From: Nemertoderma westbladi | Lineage: Eukaryota; Xenacoelomorpha; Nemertodermatida; Nemertodermatidae | Length of the DNA: 64,000 nucleotides | Assembly (NCBI GenBank): GCA_032718475.1 | Contig: JAUCBJ010006329.1 | Location: 168,144-232,143, forward strand | Reading direction: 5' to 3' | In this document: positions 25,401-40,400 of the stretch, piece after piece | Layout: each line of letters begins with the position of its first letter | How positions within the stretch are numbered: the first letter of the stretch is position 1 | Program-made: the position numbers and the translations under genes | The notes under the pieces: generated by a model | Database searches by the model: none | What the model saw: only the letters and a program-made list of their open reading frames with translations | Told to the model about the DNA's origin: nothing

Positions 25401-28400
25401 TGAAAATCGATGTGGTTTTTGAAAAAAATCAGAGGATATTTTGATAAATTATTGCTGAAAAACCCCAAGGATTTTGACATGGCTTTAATACTCATTATAT
25501 TCATGAAATAGCTGAGATATTTGAGGTTAATTATTGCGTTACATATTAACTTTGGCTCCAGCCGCTTTGGCAATACGATGAAACTATAATAAAAATTCTA
25601 GACCACAACAATATTAACAGGGAGATAGGCTACTTATCTCTTCATTCTGAGAGCCTCAAAAAGGGGGTGTTCCGACGCAATCAAAATTCATCCATCTCCT
25701 GGGGCAAGACGAAGCAAATAACAGCTGATTACTTCTATAAAGGAAAGTGTTACCTGTTCTTATGACTTTCGATTAAGATTCTCTATCTCGTGGAGTGGAT
25801 TAGAAGTGATAAATATGAAAATCGATGTGGTTTTTGAAAAAAATCAGAGGATATTTTGATAAATTATTGCTGAAAAACCCCAAGGATTTTGACATGGCTT
25901 TAATACTCATTATATTCATGAAATAGCTGAGATATTTGAGGTGAATTATTGCATTACATATTAACTTCGGCTCCAGCCGCTTTGGCAATACGATGAAACT
26001 ATAATAAATATTCTAGAACACAACAATATTAACAGGGAGATAGGCTACTTATCTCTTCACTCTGAGAGCCTCAAAAACGGGGTGTTCCGACGCAATCAAA
26101 TTTCATACATCTCCAGGGGAAAGACGAAGCAAAGAACAGCTGATTACTTCTATAAATGTAAGTGTTACTTGTTCTTTTGACTTTCATTTAAGATTCGCAA
26201 CCTCATGGAGTGGGTTAGAAGTTATAAATATGAAGATCGATGTGGTTCTTGAAAAAAATCAAAGGATATTTTGATTAATTATCGCTGAAAAACACCAAGG
26301 ATTTTGACATGGCATTAATACTTCATCATGTTCATGAAATAGCTGAGAAATTTGAGGTGAATTGTTGCATTATATATTAACTTCAGCTCCAGTCTCTTTG
26401 GCAATACGATGAAACTATAATAAATATTCTAGAACACAACAATATTAACAGGGAGATAGGATACTTATCTCTTCACGCTGAGAGCCTCAAAAAGGGGGTG
26501 TTCCGACGCAATCAAATTTCATACATATCCAGGGGAAAGACGAAGCAAAGAACAGCTGATTACTTCTATAAATGTAAGTGTTACCTGTTCTTTTGACATT
26601 CATTTAAGATTCACTATCACATGGAGTGGGTTAGAAGTTATAAATATAAAAATCAATGTGGTTTTTGAAAAAAATCAAAGGATATTTTGATTAATTATTG
26701 CTGAAAAACCCCAAGGATTTTGACATGGCTTTAATACTTCATTATGTTCACGAAATAGCTGAGAAATTTGAGGTGAATTGTTGAATTATATATTAACTTC
26801 AGCTCCAGTCTCTTTGGCAATACGATGAAACTATAATAAATATTCTAGAACACAACAATATTAACAGGGAGATAGGATACTTTTCTCTTCACTCTGAGAG
26901 CCTCAAAAAGGGGGTGTTCCGACGCAATCAAAATTCATCAATCTCCAGGGGAAAGACGAAGCAAATAACAGCTGATTACTTCTATAAATGTAAGTGTTAC
27001 CTGCTCCTTTGACTTTCATTTAAGATTCTTTATCTTTTGGAGTAGGTTAGAAGTCATGAATATGAAGAACGATGTCGTTTTTTGTAAAAAATCTGAGGAT
27101 ATTTTGATAAATTATTGCTGAAAAACCCCAAGGATTTTGACATGGCTTTAATACTTCATTATGTTCATGAAATAGCTGAGATACTTGAGGTGAATTGTTG
27201 CATTATATATTAACTTCAGCTCCAGTCTCTTTGGCAATACGATGAAACTATAATAAATATTCTAGAACACAACAATATTAACATGGAGATAGGATACTTA
27301 TCTCACCACTCAGACAGCCACAGATAGGGAGGGGTGTTTTGACACAGACAAATTCAACCATCTCCAGGGGAAAGACGAAGCAAATAACAGCTGATTACTT
27401 CTATAAATGTAAGTGTTACCTGTTTTTTGATTTTCATTTAAGATTCTCTATCTCGTGGAGTGGGATAGAAGTCATGAATATGAAAATCGATGTCGTTTTT
27501 TGTAAAAAATCAGAGGAGATTTTGATAAATTATTGCAGAAAAACACCAAGGATTTTGACATGGCTTTAATACTTCATTATGTTCATGAAATAGCTGAGAA
27601 ATTTGAGGTGAGTTGTTGTATTACATATTAACTTCGGCTCCAGGCGCTTTGGCAATACGATGGAACTATAATAAATATTCTAGAACACAACAATATTAAC
27701 AGGGAGATAGGCTACTTATCTCTTCACTCTGAGAGCCTCAAAAACGGGGTGTTCCGACGCAATCAAATTTCATCCATCTCCAGGGGAAAGACGAAGCAAA
27801 GAACAGCTGATTACTTCTATAAATGTAAGTGTTACCTGCTCCTTTGACTTTCATTTAATATTCTTTATCTTTTGGAGTGGGTTAGAAGTCATGAATATGA
27901 AGAACGATGTCGTTTTTTGTAAAAAATCTGAGGATATTTTGATAAATTATTGCTGAAAAACCCCAAGGATTTTGACATGGCTTTAATACTTCAGTATGTT
28001 CATGAAATAGCTGAGATACTTGAGGTGAATTATTGCATTATATATTAACTTCAGCTCTAGTCTCTTTGGCAATACGATGAAACTATAATAAATTTTCTAG
28101 AACACAACAATATTAACAGGGAGATAGGCTACTTATCTCTTCACTTTGAGAGCCTCAAAAAGGGGGTGTTCCGACGCAATCAAAATTCATCCATCTCCAG
28201 GTGAAAGACGAAGCCAATAACAGCTGATTACTTCTATAAATGTAAGTGCTACCTGTTCTTTTGACTTTCATTTAAGATTCTTTATCTTTTGGAGTGGGTT
28301 AGAAGTCATGAATATGAAGAACGATGTCGTTTTTTGTAAAAAATCTGAGGATATTTTGATAAATTATTGCTGAAAAACCCCAAGGATTTTGACATGGCTT

Positions 28401-31400
28401 TAATACTTCATTATGTTCATGAAATAGCTGAGAAATTTGAGGTGAGTTTTTGTATTACATATTAACTTCGGCTCCAGCCGCTTTGGCAATACGATGAAAC
28501 TATAATAAATATTCTAGAACACAACAATATTAACAGGGAGATAGGCTACTTATCTCTTCACTCTGAGAGCCTCAAAAACAGGGTGTTCCGACGCAATCAA
28601 ATTTAATACATCTCCAGGGGAAAGACGAAGCAAAGAACAGCTGATTACTTCTATAAATGTAAGTGTTACCTGTTCTTTTGACTTTCATTTAAGATTCGCA
28701 ACCTCATTGAGTGGGTTAGAAGTTATAAATATGAAGATCGATGTGGTTTTTGAAAAAAATCAAAGGATATTTTGATTAATTATTGCTGAAAAACACCAAG
28801 GATTTTGACATGGCTTTAATACTTCATTATGTTCATGAAATAGCTGAGAAATTTGAGGTGAATTGTTGCATTATATATTAACTTCAGCTCCAGTCTCTTT
28901 GGCAATACGATGAAACTATAATAAATATTCTAGAACACAACAATATTAACAGGGAGATAGGCTACTTATCTCTTCACTCTGAGAGCCTCAAAAACGGGGT
29001 GTTCCTACGCAATCAAATTTCATCCATCTCCAGGGGAAAGACGAAGCAAATAACAGCTGATTACTTCTATAAATGTAAGTGTTACCTGTTCTTTTGACAT
29101 TCATTTAAGATTCACTATCTCATGGAGTGGGTTAGAAGTTATAAATATAAAAATCGATGTGGTTTTTGAAAAAAATCAAAGGATATTTTGATTAATTATT
29201 GCTGAAAAACACCAAGATTTTGACATGGCTTTAATACTTCATTATGTTCAAGAAATATCTGAGATATTTGAGGTGAATTATTGTATTACATATTAACTTT
29301 GGCTCCAGCCGCTTTGGCAATACGATGAAACTATAATAAATATTCTAGAACACAACAATATTAACAGGGAGATAGGCTACTTATCTCTTCAGTCTGAGAG
29401 CCTCAAAAAGGGGGGTGTTCCGACGCAATCAAAATTCATCCATCTACAGGGGAAAAACGAAGCAAAGGACAGTTGATTACTTCTATGAATGTAAGTGTTA
29501 CCTGCTCCTTTGACTTTCATTTAAGATTCTTTATCTTTTGGAGTGGGTTAGAAGTCATGAATATGAAGAACGATGTCGTTTTTTGTAAAAAATCTGAGGA
29601 TATTTTGATAAATTATTGCTGAAAAACCCCAAGGATTTTGACATGGCTTTAATACTTCATTATGTTCATGAAATAGCTGAGAAATTTGAGGTGAGTTGTT
29701 GTATTACATATTAACTTCGGCTCCAGCCGCTTTGGCAATACGATGAAACTATAATAAATATTCTAGAACACAACAATATTAACAGGGAGATAGGCTACTT
29801 ATCTCTTCACTCTGAGAGCCTCAAAAACGGGGTGTTCCGACGCAATCAAATTTCATACATCTCCAGGGGAAAGACGAAGCAAAGAACAGCTGATTACTTC
29901 TATAAATGTAAGTGTTACCTGTTCTTTTGACTTTCATTTAAGATTCGCTATCTCGTGGAGTGGATTAGAAGTTATAAATATGAAAATCGATGTGGTTTTT
30001 GAAAAAAATCAGAAGATATTTTGATAAATTATTGCTGAAAAACCCCATGGATTTTGACATGGCTTTAATACTTCATTATATTCATGAAATAGCTGAGATA
30101 TTTGAGGTGAATTATTGTATCACATATTAACTTCGGCTTCAGGCGCTTTGGCAATACGATGAAACTATAATATATATTCTAGAACACAACAATACTAACA
30201 GGGAGATAGGCTACTTATCTCTTCACTATGAGAGCCTCAAAAAGGGGGTGTTCCGACGCAATCAAAATTTATCCATCTCCAGGGGAAAGACGAAGCAAAT
30301 ACTAGCTGATTACTTCTATAAATGTAAGTGTTACCTGTTCTTTTGACTTTCATTTAAGATTCTTTATCTTGTGGAGTGGGTTAGAAGTCATGAATAAGAA
30401 AATCGATTTCGTTTTTTGTAAAAAATCTGAGGATATTTTGATAAATTATTGCTGAAAAACCCAAAGGATTTTGACATGGCTTTAATACTCATTATATTCA
30501 TGAAATAGCTGAGATATTTGAGGTGAATTATTGCGTTACATATTAACTTTGGCTCCAGCCGCTTTGGCAATACGATGAAACTATAATAAAAATTCTAGAT
30601 CACAACAATATTAACAGGGAGATAGGCTACTTATCTCTTCACTCTGAGAGCCTCAAAAACGGGGTGTTCCTACGCAATCAAATTTCATCCATCTCCAGGG
30701 GAAAGACGAAGCCAATAACAGCTGATTACTTCTATAAATGTAAGTGCTACCTGTTCTTTTGACTTTCATTTAAGATTCTTTATCTTTTGAAGTGGGTTAG
30801 AAGTCATGAATATGAAGAACGATGTCGTTTTTTGTAAAAAATCTGAGGATATTTTGATAAATTATTGCTGAAAAACCCCAAGGATTTTGACATGGCTTTA
30901 ATACTTCATTATGTTCATGAAATAGCTGAGAAATTTGAGGTGAGTTTTTGTATTACATATTAACTTCGGCTCCAGCCGCTTTGGCAATACGATGAAATTA
31001 TAATAAATATTCTAGAACACAACAATATTAACAGGGAGATAGGCTACTTATCTCTTCACTCTGAGAGTCTCAAAAACGGGGTGTTCCGACGCAATCAAAT
31101 TTAATACATCTCCAGGGGAAAGACGAAGCAAAGAGCAGCTGATTACTTCTATAAATGTGAGTGTTACCTGTTCTTTTGACTTTCATTTAAGATTCGCAAC
31201 CTCATGGAGTGGGTTAGAAGTTATAAATATGAAGATCGATGTGGTTTTTGAAAAAAATCAAAGGATATTTTGATTAATTATTGCTGAAAAACACCAAGGA
31301 TTTTGACATGGCTTTAATACTTCATTATGTTCATGAAATAGCTGAGAAATTTGAGGTGAATTGTTGCATTATATATTAACTTCAGCTCCAGTCTCTTTGG

Positions 31401-34400
31401 CAATACGATGAAACTATAATAAATATTCTAGAACACAACAATATTAACAGGGAGATAGGCTACTTATCTCTTCACTCTGAGAGCCTCAAAAACGGGGTGT
31501 TCCTACGCAATCAAATTTCATCCATCTCCAGGGGAAAGACGAAGCAAATAACAGCTGATTACTTCTATAAATGTAAGTGTTACCTGTTCTTTTGACATTC
31601 ATTTAAGATTCACTATCTCATGGAGTGGGTTAGAAGTTATAAATATAAAAATCGATGTGGTTTTTGAAAAAAATCAAAGGATATTTTGATTAATTATTGC
31701 TGAAAAACACCAAGATTTTGACATGGCTTTAATACTTCATTATGTTCATGAAATATCTGAGATATTTGAGGTGAATTATTGTATTACATATTAACTTTGG
31801 CTCCAGCCGCTTTGGCAATACGATGAAACTATAATAAATATTCTAGAACACAACAATATTAACAGGGAGATAGGCTACTTATCTCTTCAATCTGAGAGCC
31901 TCAAAAAGGGGGGTGTTCCGACGCAATCAAAATTCATCCATCTACAGGGGAAAAACGAAGCAAAGAACAGTTGATTACTTCTATGAATGTAAGTGTTACC
32001 TGCTCCTTTGACTTTCATTTAAGATTCTTTATCTTTTGGAGTGGGTTAGAAGTCATGAATATGAAGAACGATGTCGTTTTTTGTAAAAAATCTGAGGATA
32101 TTTTGATAAATTATTGCTGAAAAACCCCAAGGATTTTGACATGGCTTTAATACTTCATTATGTTCATGAAATAGCTGAGAAATTTGAGGTGAGTTGTTGT
32201 ATTACATATTAACTTCGGCTCCAGCCGCTTTGGCAATACGATGAAACTATAATAAACATTCTAGAACACAACAATATTAACAGGGAGATAGGCTACTTAT
32301 CTCTTCACTCTGAGAGCCTCAAAAACGGGGTGTTCCGACACAATCAAATTTCATACATCTCTAGGGGAAAGACGAAGCAAAGAACAGCTGATTACTTCTA
32401 TAAATGTAAGTGTTACCTGTTCTTTTGACTTTCATTTAAGATTCGCAACCTCATGGAGTGGGTTAGAAGTTATAAATATGAAGATCGATGTGGTTTTTGA
32501 AAAAAATCAAAGGATATTTTGATTAATTATTGCTGAAAAACACCAAGGATTTTGACATGGCTTTAATACTTCATTATGTTCATGAAATAGCTGAGAAATT
32601 TGAGGTGAATTGTTGCATTATATATTAACTTCAGCTCCAGTCTCTTTGGCAATACGATGAAACTATAATAAATATTCTAGAACACAACAATATTAACAGG
32701 GAGATAGGATACTTATCTCTTCACTCTGAGAGCCTCAAAAAGGAGGTGTTCCGACGCAATCAAAATTCATCCATCTACAGGGGAAAAACGAACCAAAGAA
32801 CAGTTGATTACTTCTATAAATGTAAGTGTTACCTGCTCCTTTGACTTTCATTTAAGATTCTTTATCTTTTGGAGTGGGTTAGAAGTCATGAATAAGAAAA
32901 TCGATTTCGTTTTTTGTAAAAAATCTGAGGATATTTTGATAAATTATTGCTGAAAAACCCCAAGGATTTTGACATGGCTTTAATACTTCATTATGTTCAT
33001 GAAATAGCTGAGAAATTTGAGGTGAGTTGTTGTATTACATATTAACTTCGGCTCCAGGCGCTTTGGCAATACGATGAAACTATAATATATATTCTAGAAC
33101 ACAACAATATTAACAGGGAGATAGGCTACTTATCTCTTCACTGTGAGAGCCTCAAAAAGGGGGTGTTCCGATGCAATCAAAATTCTTCCATCTCCAGGGG
33201 AAAGACGAAGCAAATAACAGCTGATTACTTCTATAAATGTAAGTGTTACCAGTTCTTTTGACTTTCATTTAAGATTCTTTATCTTGTGGAGTGGATTAGA
33301 AGTTATAAATATGAAGATCGATGTGGTTTTTGAAAAAAATCAAAGGATATTTTGATTAATTATTGCTGAAAAACACCAAGGATTTTGACATGGCTTTAAT
33401 ACTTCATTATGTTCATGAAATAGCTGAGAAATTTGAGGTGAATTGTTGCATTATATATTAACTTCGGCTCCAGCCGCTTTGGCAATACGATGAAACTATA
33501 ATAAATATTCTAGAACACAACAATATTAACAGGGATATAGGCTACTTATCTCTTCACTCTGAGAGCCTCAAAAAGGGGGTGTTCCGACGCAATCAAAATT
33601 CATCCATCTACAGGGGAAAAAACGAAGCAAAGAACAGTTGATTACTTCTATAAATGTAAGTGTTACCTGCTCCTTTGACTTTCATTTAAGATTCGCTATC
33701 TCGTGGAGTGGATTAGAAGTTATAAATATGAAAATCGATGTCGTTTTTTGTAAAAAATCAGAGGATATTTTGATAAATTATTGCTGAAAAACCCCAAGCA
33801 TTTTGACATGGCTTTAATACTTCATTATATTCATGAAATAGCTGAGATATTTGAGGTGAATTATTGTATCACATATTAACTTCGGCTCCAGGCGCTTTGG
33901 CAATACGATGAAACTATAATATATATTCTAGAACACAACAATATTAACAGGGAGATAGGCTACTTATCTCTTCACTCTGAGAGCCTCAAAAAGGGGGTGT
34001 TCCGATGCAATCAAAATTCTTCCATCTCCAGGGGAAAGACGAAGCAAATAACACCTGATTACTTCTATAAATGTAAGTGTTACCAGTTCTTTTGACTTTC
34101 ATTTAAGATTCTTTATCTTGTGGAGTGGGTTAGAAGTCATGAATAAGAAAATCGATTTCGTTTTTTGTAAAAAATCTGAGGATATTTTGATAAATTATTG
34201 CTGAAAAACCCCAAGGATTTTGACATGGCTTTGATACTTCATTATTTTTCATGAAAATCTGAGATATTTGAGGTGAATTATTGCATTACATAATAACTTT
34301 AACTGCAGCCACATTAGCAATACGATGAAACTATAATAAATATTCTAGAACACAACCATATTAACAGGGAGATAGGCTACTTATCTCTCCACTCTGAGAG

Positions 34401-37400
34401 CCTGAAAAAAGGGGGTGTTCCGACGCTATCAAAATTAATCCATCTCCTGGGGAAAGACGAAGCAAAGAACAGCTGATTACTTCTATAAATGAAAGTGTTA
34501 CCTGCTCCTTTGACTTTCATTTAAGATTCTTTATCTTTTGGAGTGGGTTAGAAGTCATGAATATGAAAAACGATATAATTTTTTGTAAAAAATCTGAGGA
34601 TATTTGGATAAATTATTGGTGAAAAACCCCAAGGATTTTGACATTGTTTTAATACTTCATTATGTTCATTAAAAAACTGAGATATTTGAGGTGAATTATT
34701 GCATTACATAATAACTTTAACTCCAGCCACTTTAGCAATACGATGAAACTATAATAAATATTCTAGAACACAACAATATTAACATGGAGATAGGCTATTT
34801 ATCTCTCCACTCAGACAGCCACAGATAGGGAGGGGTGTTTTGACACAATCAAAATTCAACCATCTCCAGGGGAAAGACGAAGCAAATAACAGCTGATTAC
34901 TTCTATAAAGGAAAGTGTTACCTGTTCTTATGACTTTCGTTTAAGATTCTCTATCTCATGGAGTGGATTAGAAGTGATAAATATGAAAATCGATGTGGTT
35001 TTTGAAAAAAATCAGAGGATATTTTGATAAATTATTGCTGAAAAACCCCAAGGATTTTGACATGGCTTTAATACTCATTATATTCATGAAATAGCTGAGA
35101 TATTTGAGGTGAATTATTGCGTTACATATTAACTTTGGCTCCAGCCGCTTTGGCAATACGATGAAACTATAATAAATATTCTAGAACACAACAATATTAA
35201 CAGGGATATAGGCTACTTATCTCTTCACTCTGAGAGCCTCAAAAAGGGGGTGTTCCGACGCAATCAAAATTCATCCATCTACAGGGGAAAAACGAAGCAA
35301 AGAACAGTTGATTACTTCTATAAATGTAAGTGTTACCTGCTCCTTTGACTTTCATTTAAGATTCGCTATCTCGTGGAGTGGATTAGAAGTTATAAATATG
35401 AAAATCGATGTCGTTTTTTGTAAAAAATCAGAGGATATTTTGATAAATTATTGCTGAAAAACCCCAAGCATTTTGACATGGCTTTAATACTTCATTATAT
35501 TCATGAAATAGCTGAGATATTTGAGGTGAATTATTGCATTACATAATAACTTTAACTCCAGCCACTTTAGCAATACGATGAAACTATAATAAATATTCTA
35601 GAACACAACAATATTAACATGGAGATAGGCTATTTATCTCTCCACTCAGACAGCCACAGATAGGGATGGGTGTTTTGACACAATCAAAATTCAACCATCT
35701 CCAGGGGAAAGACGAAGCAAATAACAGCTGATTACTTCTATAAAGGAAAGTGTTACCTGTTCTTATGACTTTCGTTTAAGATTCTCTATCTCGTGGAGTG
35801 GATTAGAAGTAATAAATATGAAAATCGATGTGGTTTTTGAAAAAAATTAGAGGATATTTTGATAAATTATTGCTGAAAAACCCCAAGGATTTTGACATGG
35901 CTTTAATACTCATTATATTCATGAAATAGCTGAGATATTTGAGGTGAATTATTGCATTACATATTAACTTTGGCTCCAGCCGCTTTGGCAATACGATGAA
36001 ACAATAATAAATATTCTAGAACACAACAATATTAACAGGGAGATAGGCTACTTATCTCTTCACTCTGAGAGCCTCAAAGAGGGGGTGTTCCGACGCAATC
36101 AAAATTCATCCATCTCCAGGGGAAAGACGAAGCAAAGAACAGCTGATTACTTCTATAAATGTAAGTGTTACCTGTTCTTTTGACTTTCATTTAAGATTCG
36201 CAACCTCATGGAGTGGGTTAGAAGTTATAAATATGAAGATCGATGTGGTTTTTGAAAAAAATCAAAGGATATTTTGATTAATTATTGCTGAAAAACACCA
36301 AGGATTTTGACATGGCTTTAATACTTCATTATGTTCATGAAATAGCTGAGAAATTTGAGGTGAATTGTTGCATTATATATTAACTTCAGCTCCAGTCTCT
36401 TTGGCAATACGATGAAACTATAATAAATATTCTAGAACACAACAATATTAACAGGGAGATAGGCTACTTATCTCTTCACTCTGAGAGCCTCAAAAACGGG
36501 GTGTTCCTACGCAATCAAATTTCATCCATCTCCAGGGGAAAGACGAAGCAAATAACAGCTGATTACTTCTATAAATGTAAGTGTTACCTGTTCTTTTGAC
36601 TTTCATTTAAGATTCGCAACCTCATGGAGTGGGTTAGAAGTTATAAATATGAAGATCGATGTGGTTTTTGAAAAAAATCAAAGGATATTTTGATTAATTA
36701 TTGCTGAAAAACACCAAGGATTTTGACATGGCTTTAATACTTCATTATGTTCATGAAATAGCTGAGAAATTTGAGGTGAATTGTTGCATTATATATTAAC
36801 TTCGGCTCCAGTCTCTTTGGCAATACGATGAAACTATAATAAATATTCTAGAACACAACAATATTAACAGGGAGATAGGATACTTATCTCTTCACTCTGA
36901 GAGCCTCAAAAAGGGGGTGTTCCGACGCAATCAAAATTCATCCATCTACAGGGGAAAAACGAAGCAAAGAACAGTTGATTACTTCTATAAATGTAAGTGT
37001 TACCTGCTCCTTTGACTTTCATTTAAGATTCTTTATCTTTTGGAGTGGGTTAGAAGTCATGAATATGAAGAACGATGTCGTTTTTTGTAAAAAATCTCAG
37101 GATATTTTGATAAATTATTGCTGAAAAACCCCAAGGATTTTGACATGGCTTTAATACTTCATTATGTTCATGAAATAGCTGAGAAATTTGAGGTGAGTTG
37201 TTGTATTACATATTAACTTCGGCTCCAGCCGCTTTGGCAATACGATGAAACTATAATAAATATTCTAGAACACAACAATATTAACAGGGAGATAGGCTAC
37301 TTATCTCTTCACTCTGAGAGCCTCAAAAAGGGGGTGTTCCGATGCAATCAAAATTCTTCCATCTCCAGGGGAAAGACGAAGCAAATAACAGCTGATTACT

Positions 37401-40400
37401 TCTATAAATGTAAGTGTTACCAGTTCTTTTGACTTTCATTTAAGATTCTTTATCTTGTGGAGTGGGTTAGAAGTCATGAATAAGAAAATCGATTTCGTTT
37501 TTTGTAAAAAATCTGAGGATATTTTGATAAATTATTGCTGAAAAACCCCAAGGATTTTGACATGGCTTTGATACTTCATTATTTTTCATGAAAATCTGAG
37601 ATATTTGAGGTGAATTATTGCATTACATAATAACTTTAACTGCAGCCACATTAGCAATACGATGAAACTATAATAAATATTCTAGAACACAACCATATTA
37701 ACAGGGAGATAGGCTACTTATCTCTCCACTCTGAGAGCCTGAAAAAAGGGGGTGTTCCGACGCTATCAAAATTAATCCATCTCCTGGGGAAAGACGAAGC
37801 AAAGAACAGCTGATTACTTCTATAAATGAAAGTGTTACCTGCTCCTTTGACTTTCATTTAAGATTCTTTATCTTTTGGAGTGGGTTAGAAGTCATGAATA
37901 TGAAAAACGATATCATTTTTTGTAAAAAATCTGAGGATATTTTGATAAATTATTGGTGAAAAACCCCAAGGATTTTGACATGGCTTTAATACTTCATTAT
38001 GTTCATTAAAAAACTGAGATATTTGAGGTGAATTATTGCATTACATAATAACTTTAACTCCAGCCACTTTAGCAATACGATGAAACTATAATAAATATTC
38101 TAGAACACAACAATATTAACATGGAGATAGGCTATTTATCTCTCCACTCAGACAGCCACAGATAGGGAGGGGTGTTTTGACACAATCAAAATTCAACCAT
38201 CTCCAGGGGAAAGACGAAGCAAATAACAGCTGATTACTTCTATAAAGGAAAGTGTTACCTGTTCTTATGACTTTCGTTTAAGATTCTCTATCTCATGGAG
38301 TGGATTAGAAGTGATAAATATGAAAATCGATGTGGTTTTTGAAAAAAATCAGAGGATATTTTGATAAATTATTGCTGAAAAACCCCAAGGATTTTGACAT
38401 GGCTTTATACTCATTATATTCATGAAATAGCTGAGATATTTGAGGTGAATTATTGCGTTACATATTAACTTTGGCTCCAGCCGCTTTGGCAATACGATGA
38501 AACTATACTAAATATTCTAGAACACAACAATATTAACATGGAGATAGGCTATTTATCTCTCCACTCAGACAGCCACAGATAGGGAGGGGTGTTTTGACAC
38601 AATCAAAATTCAACCATCTCCAGGGGAAAGACGAAGCAAATAACAGCTGATTACTTCTATAAAGGAAAGTGTTACCTGTTCTTATGACTTTCGTTTAAGA
38701 TTCTCTATCTCGTGGAGTGGATTAGAAGTGATAAATATGAAAATCGATGTGGTTTTTGAAAAAAATCAGAGGATATTTTGATAAATTATTGCTGAAAAAC
38801 CCCAAGGATTTTGACATGGCTTTAATACTCATTATATTCATGAAATAGCTGAGATATTTGAGGTGAATTATTGCATTACATATTAACTTTGGCTCCAGCC
38901 GCTTTGGCAATACGATGAAACTATAATAAAAATTCTAGACCACAACAATATTAACAGGGAGATAGGCTACTTATCTCTTCATTCTGAGAGCCTCAAAAAG
39001 GGGGTGTTCTGACGCAATCAAAATTCATCCATCTCCTGGGGAAAGACGAAGCAAATAACAGCTGATTACTTCTATAAAGGAAAGTGTTACCTGTTCTTAT
39101 GACTTTCGTTTAAGATTCTCTATCTCGTGGAGTGGATTAGAAGTGATAAATATGAAAATCGATGTGGTTTTTGAAAAAAATCAGAGGATATTTTGATAAA
39201 TTATTGCTGAAAAACCCCAAGGATTTTGACATGGCTTTAATACTCATTATATTCATGAAATAGCTGAGATATTTGAGGTGAATTATTGCGTTACATATTA
39301 ACTTTGGCTCCAGCCGCTTTGGCAATACGATGAAACTATAATAAATATTCTAGAACACAACAATATTAACAGGGAGATAGGCTACTTATCTCTCCACTCT
39401 GAGAGCCTCAAAAAGGGGGTGTTCCTGACGCAATCAAAATTCATCCATCTCCAGGGGAAAGACGAAGCAAATAACAGCTGATTACTTCTATAAATGAAAG
39501 TGTTACCTGTTCTTTTGACTTTCATTTAAGATTCTCTATCTCGTGGAGTGGGTTAGAAGTCATAAATATGAAAATCGATGTGGTTTTTTGAAAAAAATCT
39601 AGAGGATATTTTGATAAATTATTGCTGAAAAACCCCAAGGATTTTGACATGGCTTTAATACTCATTATATTCATGAAATAGCTGAGATATTTGAGGTGAA
39701 TTATTGCATTACATATTAACTTTGGCTCCAGCCGCTTTGGCAATACGATGAAACTATAATAAATATTCTAGAACACAACAATATTAACAGGGAGATAGGC
39801 TACTTATCTCTTCACTCTGAGAGCCTCAAAAAGGGGGTGTTCCGACGCAATCAAATTTCATCCATCTCCAGGGGAAAGACGAAGCAAAGAACAGCTGATT
39901 ACTTCTATAAATGTAAGTGTTACCTGTTCTTTTGACTTTCATTTAAGATTCGCAACCTCATGGAGTGGGTTAGAAGTTATAAATATGAAGATCGATGTGG
40001 TTTTTGAAAAAAATCAAAGGATATTTTGATTAATTATTGCTGAAAAACACCAAGGATTTTGACATGGCTTTAATACTTCATTATGTTCATGAAATAGCTG
40101 AGAAATTTGAGGTGAATTGTTGCATTATATATTAACTTCAGCTCCAGTCTCTTTGGCAATACGATGAAACTATAATAAATATTCTAGAACACAACAATAT
40201 TAACAGGGAGATAGGCTACTTATCTCTTCACTCTGAGAGCCTCAAAAACGGGGTGTTCCTACGCAATCAAATTTCATCCATCTCCAGGGGAAAGACGAAG
40301 CAAATAACAGCTGATTACTTCTATAAATGTAAGTGTTACCTGTTCTTTTGACTTTCATTTAAGATTCTTTATCTTTTGGAGTGGGTTAGAAGTCATGAAT